DNA of 64,000 bases from Chitinophagaceae bacterium (GTDB lineage Bacteria; Bacteroidota; Bacteroidia; Chitinophagales; UBA10324). The stretch's first letter is position 1. Every line of letters starts with the position of its first letter. The position numbers were made by a program, and so were the translations under genes. The stretch spans positions 682,001-746,000 of the forward strand of contig JADJAG010000004.1 of NCBI GenBank assembly GCA_016704325.1, given 5' to 3'. Shown one piece after another: positions 60,953 to 64,000 of this stretch. The notes beneath the pieces are model-generated. The model saw only the letters and a program-made list of their open reading frames with translations, was not told the DNA's origin and ran no database searches.

Positions 60953-61918
60953 ATGATCAATACAACCAAAGAGCGGCAGAAGCTGCCTAATTTTTTCGTA
61001 GTGGGTGCAGCAAAATCGGGAACAACGTCATTATATGAATATATGAAGATGCACCCGCAGATTTATATGGCGCCTATAAAAGAGACACATCATTTTTCGA
61101 CAGACATCGATAATAGCAAGTTTCGCCCCAACTATGCAAGGTCGTTAAATAAAGACCTGAGCAAATTTCTTGAAACAGATATGCAGGAAGGAATCTTCCA
61201 TGCCTTTGTAAAAGAAAGAGATCAGTACGATAAACTTTTCAAGAATGTAAAAGACGAAAAAGCAATCGGAGAAATCACCAATTCCTATTTGTATTCTCAG
61301 GAAGCAGCAAGGAATATTTTCACCAGGTTTCCGGATGCAAAAGTAATTATGATGTTGCGCAACCCCATTGACCGTGCCTTCAGCCATTACCTGATGGACC
61401 TGAGGATAGGGTATGAAACCAATGATTTTATGACGGCCCTTAAGAAAGATATGGCACGTGATCCAAAAGGCTGGGGCATTTCTAACCTGTATGTGGAAAT
61501 AGGCATGTATGCGGAACAGGTGAAACGATTTATAGAAATTTTCCCCGAACGGCAACGGCGTATTTATCTTTTCGATGATTTTAAGAAAGATGCAGGGGCA
61601 GTGGTAAAGGATATGTTCACATTCCTGGGTGTAGATCCAAATGTGGATATAGATTATTCTCAGAAGTTCAACCCTTCCTTCATTCCCAAAAACAAATTGA
61701 TCGGAAAATTGAACACCCAGAAAAAGATCAAAGACTGGCTCAAAGGCGTGTTGCCCAAATCAGTGAAATCAAAGTTTAAAAAAACATTTTACACTGATAA
61801 AGATCTCCCCAGGATAACCCCGGCGGAAAGAAAGTTCCTGGCTGATATCTTCAGAAATGACGTGATGAAGCTGGGCAAAGTGTTAAACAGGGACCTGAGC
61901 AAATGGGTAGATGTGTAA
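60953..61918 (+). CDS. Sulfotransferase 4
   Basis: The 321-residue protein has the canonical loop VGAAKSGTTSLYEYM and the 3'-phosphate motif MLRNPIDRAFSHYLMD. It contains an insertion relative to its neighbours at about residues 50-80 (LNKDLSKFLETDMQEGIFHA) and ends FRNDVMKLGKVLNRDLSKWV. Its substrate-binding loops differ clearly from those of the other three, so the four enzymes probably act at different positions. It is separated from sulfotransferase 3 by 97 nt without an obvious terminator. Confidence 0.93.
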   Translation: MINTTKERQKLPNFFVVGAAKSGTTSLYEYMKMHPQIYMAPIKETHHFSTDIDNSKFRPNYARSLNKDLSKFLETDMQEGIFHAFVKERDQYDKLFKNVKDEKAIGEITNSYLYSQEAARNIFTRFPDAKVIMMLRNPIDRAFSHYLMDLRIGYETNDFMTALKKDMARDPKGWGISNLYVEIGMYAEQVKRFIEIFPERQRRIYLFDDFKKDAGAVVKDMFTFLGVDPNVDIDYSQKFNPSFIPKNKLIGKLNTQKKIKDWLKGVLPKSVKSKFKKTFYTDKDLPRITPAERKFLADIFRNDVMKLGKVLNRDLSKWVDV

Positions 61919-62069
61919 TGATAGATAAAACAAAATCCGGGCATTGAGGAAAAAGTAATTGATCATTTTTTCATGACCGAAGAGATAAAATGCGCTGCCG
62001 GATTGTGAGGTGAGTGCTGAATAACAGGCAACTGCCTAAGTGATGCCTTAACGGTAAATTATTAAAACA

Positions 62070-63161
62070 ATGAGTCAACCAAAAATATATATCGTCCTTG
62101 TCAATTTTAATGGCCACGATAATACCATCGAAACCATTGAAAGTCTGGCGAAACAATCTTATAAGAACTTCCAGGTAGTAGTAGTGGATAATAATACACC
62201 TGCTTCATTGCAGATTATTAAAGAATGGGCTGAAGGAAGCCGGACTGTCAATTTTAATCCACCGCCTGAAATTGAAAAGTTTTCCATGCCCTATTGCAAT
62301 AAACCTGCTGCATGGATTAGTTACACGGTAGAAGAAGCGGAGAAAGGTGGTAATCAGTCGAAGGAGCAGGCATTGGAACAACAGATCACGACCAATGCTA
62401 CAGCTTCTTTTAATTACCCATTGATTTTTGTACAGGCAAAATCTGATATTGGATTTGCAGGTGGTAACAATGTCGGTTCCCGTTATGCCCTGAAAAAGGG
62501 TGATGCAGATTTTGTCTGGCTCCTGAACAACGATACCACCCTCGACTTCGATGCCCTGAAATACCTGGTAGAGAAGGCAGAACAGTATGCATCACAAGGT
62601 GAAAAGGTTGGCATGATTGGTTCTAAACTCAGGTGGTATAAATGGCCTGATAAGATCAATGCCATAGGGGGCAAATTCAATAAATGGACTACCTGGTCAT
62701 ACCACCTTGGCGTAAGAGAAGTGGATAACGGTCAATACGATAACGATGATGTAAAATTTGACTATGTATATGGTGCTTCCCTTTTCATCAGGAAGGAATT
62801 TCTGGAAGAGGTAGGATTGATGAATGATGTGTACTATGCCTATTTTGAAGAGATGGACTGGGAGGTGCGTGGCGTGCGCAAAGGCTGGAAACATGGCTAC
62901 CAATACAAGAGTGTTATCTACCATAAGCAGGGAGTTACCACAGGCAAGGAGATCAAGAGCAAAACAAGGCCTTTATTCTTTATGTGTTGCAAATACCGTG
63001 GGTGGATGTTATTCTACCAACTTTACTATCCGTATCTTATCTTCGCACCTGTTATCCGACTCATTGGAAAGGCTTTGAAAAACCTAACCGAAGGAAACTC
63101 AAAAGAATCCCTCTTAATCCTTAAAATACTTCTGGGTAAACGAACGTGCAGCAGGGATTAG
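62070..63161 (+). CDS. Glycosyltransferase family 2
   Basis: The 363-residue GT-A enzyme has IYIVLVNFNGHDNTIETIES, VVVVDNNTPASLQIIKEW, SDIGFAGGNNVGSRYALKKG and the metal-binding region VWLLNNDTTLDFDALKYLVE. The acceptor part has GASLFIRKEFLEEVGLMND and YYAYFEEMDWEVRGVRKGWK. About 60 residues between the DNN and GFAGGNN motifs (PPPEIEKFSMPYCNKPAAWI and a Gln/Glu-rich stretch) form an insertion compared with ordinary rhamnosyltransferase-like GT2s. It should add one sugar to the lipid-linked repeat unit. It is the only clear glycosyltransferase in the window; others presumably follow downstream. Confidence 0.92.
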   Translation: MSQPKIYIVLVNFNGHDNTIETIESLAKQSYKNFQVVVVDNNTPASLQIIKEWAEGSRTVNFNPPPEIEKFSMPYCNKPAAWISYTVEEAEKGGNQSKEQALEQQITTNATASFNYPLIFVQAKSDIGFAGGNNVGSRYALKKGDADFVWLLNNDTTLDFDALKYLVEKAEQYASQGEKVGMIGSKLRWYKWPDKINAIGGKFNKWTTWSYHLGVREVDNGQYDNDDVKFDYVYGASLFIRKEFLEEVGLMNDVYYAYFEEMDWEVRGVRKGWKHGYQYKSVIYHKQGVTTGKEIKSKTRPLFFMCCKYRGWMLFYQLYYPYLIFAPVIRLIGKALKNLTEGNSKESLLILKILLGKRTCSRD

Positions 63162-63184
63162 AACTTACACAACCACCAATTTTA

Positions 63185-64000
63185 ATGACCGATGCCCTGC
63201 ACAACACCTGGCGCCGGCGTCTGAAGGTATTCCTGATATACCTGCTATTCATCAACGTTTTCGGTACACTCATCAAAAGCCCGATTTCACTGATCTACCT
63301 GGTGTTCGGTGGTTATCCGATGCTGTTTGTATATGTGACCTTTACCGGTGTTTACCTGATTGACAAAGTTTTTGTCAAGAAAGCAGGGTTCACTATTTAT
63401 GAACTCATTATCCTGACACTACTGACCTATATTATGTTACAGGCAGGATTTGTTACCAATTTCTATTTCGGACAACCTGTTTTCTTAGGCATCTCTGCAG
63501 AAAAATCATGGCTGGCGATCCTTTCAGGCATTTTTGTCTTCTACCTGCTCAAATCAAAATCGATCGACCTCACTATTGTTCGGGATGCACTCCTGTTTGG
63601 AGCCTGGTTTAATCTCCCCTGGTATCTACTTATGATTATTGGCCTTAATCCAAATCAGTTTGCCGGTACTTTGTTTGTTTATTGCAATTCCATTAAAGGT
63701 GGTTGCCAGTTCGAGTTCGATATTTTCGGATTTGCCTTCGCAACGATCTATTATTTTATCAGGTATGTCCGAACGAGCCATATCAAGTATGCCATATTCT
63801 TCATGGGTTTCTTTGCTTACATATTCTTCATCAATCAGAAGCGAGGAACTTCTCTTGCACTGTTGGGCACTGTAGGACTTTACTTTCTTCTCTATTTGTC
63901 CTGGGAAAAGATCGTGTATTATACTACTTCATTTATACTCTTTGTTTCCGCCGCATTGGGAGGTCTCTGGTTATTACGACCTGATATTTTAGAAAGAGTC
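63185..64000 (+). CDS. wzy: Polytopic membrane protein, probable O-antigen polymerase/ligase (3' end outside window)
   Basis: The frame is open from ATG 63185 to the end of the window (272 codons, no stop). A GTG at 63146, overlapping the preceding gene by 16 nt, is an alternative start. The protein has alternating hydrophobic segments: VFLIYLLFINVFGTLI, LIYLVFGGYPMLFVYVTFTG, ELIILTLLTYIMLQAGFV, ILSGIFVFYLL, LPWYLLMIIGL, FFMGFFAYIFFINQKRG and LFVSAALGGLWLL. The layout and the polar loop before the FFINQKRGTS segment (a motif-like Arg-Gly-Thr) fit Wzy/WaaL-type proteins, which are poorly conserved in sequence. It should polymerise the flipped repeat units. Assignment is based on topology and context. 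Confidence 0.7.
   Translation, partial: MTDALHNTWRRRLKVFLIYLLFINVFGTLIKSPISLIYLVFGGYPMLFVYVTFTGVYLIDKVFVKKAGFTIYELIILTLLTYIMLQAGFVTNFYFGQPVFLGISAEKSWLAILSGIFVFYLLKSKSIDLTIVRDALLFGAWFNLPWYLLMIIGLNPNQFAGTLFVYCNSIKGGCQFEFDIFGFAFATIYYFIRYVRTSHIKYAIFFMGFFAYIFFINQKRGTSLALLGTVGLYFLLYLSWEKIVYYTTSFILFVSAALGGLWLLRPDILERV

Overview
The window looks like a chromosomal segment of a Bacteroidota bacterium, probably of the Chitinophagales/Sphingobacteriia side; I cannot place it more finely. The evidence is internal: seven predicted secreted proteins end in type IX secretion (T9SS) sorting domains, methionine synthase is split into two genes, LemA and TPM genes are paired, several genes have TAnnTTTG-type -7 boxes close upstream, and intergenic regions carry families of short A/T-rich dispersed repeats.

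Layout. 1-3009: a minus-strand run lemA, two TPM-domain genes and a class D beta-lactamase-like lipoprotein (cut by the window start), then an AhpD-like gene. 3008-3899: a four-helix-bundle gene enclosed by two inverted arrays of a short repeat. 3934-6732: DNA polymerase I. 6808-10443: two T9SS-exported proteins (subtilase; PQQ-type sugar dehydrogenase). 10747-14768: split methionine synthase behind a SAM-I riboswitch. 14924-21734: purN, a lipoprotein, a response regulator fused to an ATPase domain, a large lamin-tail surface protein and an aldo/keto reductase. 22085-25399: two tandem acetolactate-decarboxylase-like lipoproteins, one with a damaged metal site, and an exported sulfatase. 25461-31319: tRNA-Cys, an OPT transporter, thymidine kinase, a hypothetical gene, Kdo transferase and an outer-membrane protein.

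31602-64000 (the 3' gene runs off the window) is a large surface-polysaccharide locus interrupted by minus-strand genes for exported proteins. It holds nucleotide-sugar genes (DegT aminotransferase, two UDP-sugar dehydrogenases, UDP-glucuronate decarboxylase, hexapeptide acetyltransferase, dTDP-glucose 4,6-dehydratase, a WbpP-like epimerase). It also holds export genes (Wza-like, Wzz-like, a PHP-type tyrosine phosphatase, a Wzx flippase, a probable Wzy) and a glycosyltransferase. The modification genes are an AlgI-like MBOAT acyltransferase, an SGNH-like partner, four separate sulfotransferases and a CysQ-type PAP phosphatase. Taken together I infer a Wzx/Wzy-type exopolysaccharide that is both O-acylated and sulfated. 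CysQ would remove PAP, the by-product of the sulfotransferases. I regard this as the most interesting system in the window.

The second main result is a family of short elements with terminal inverted repeats (consensus GGGTGTACGACAAAT) found in four intergenic spaces. Two copies have 8-bp direct repeats at their ends, one perfect and one with a single mismatch. They carry no gene and look like non-autonomous mobile elements. Other low-complexity inverted repeats occur at several gene boundaries.
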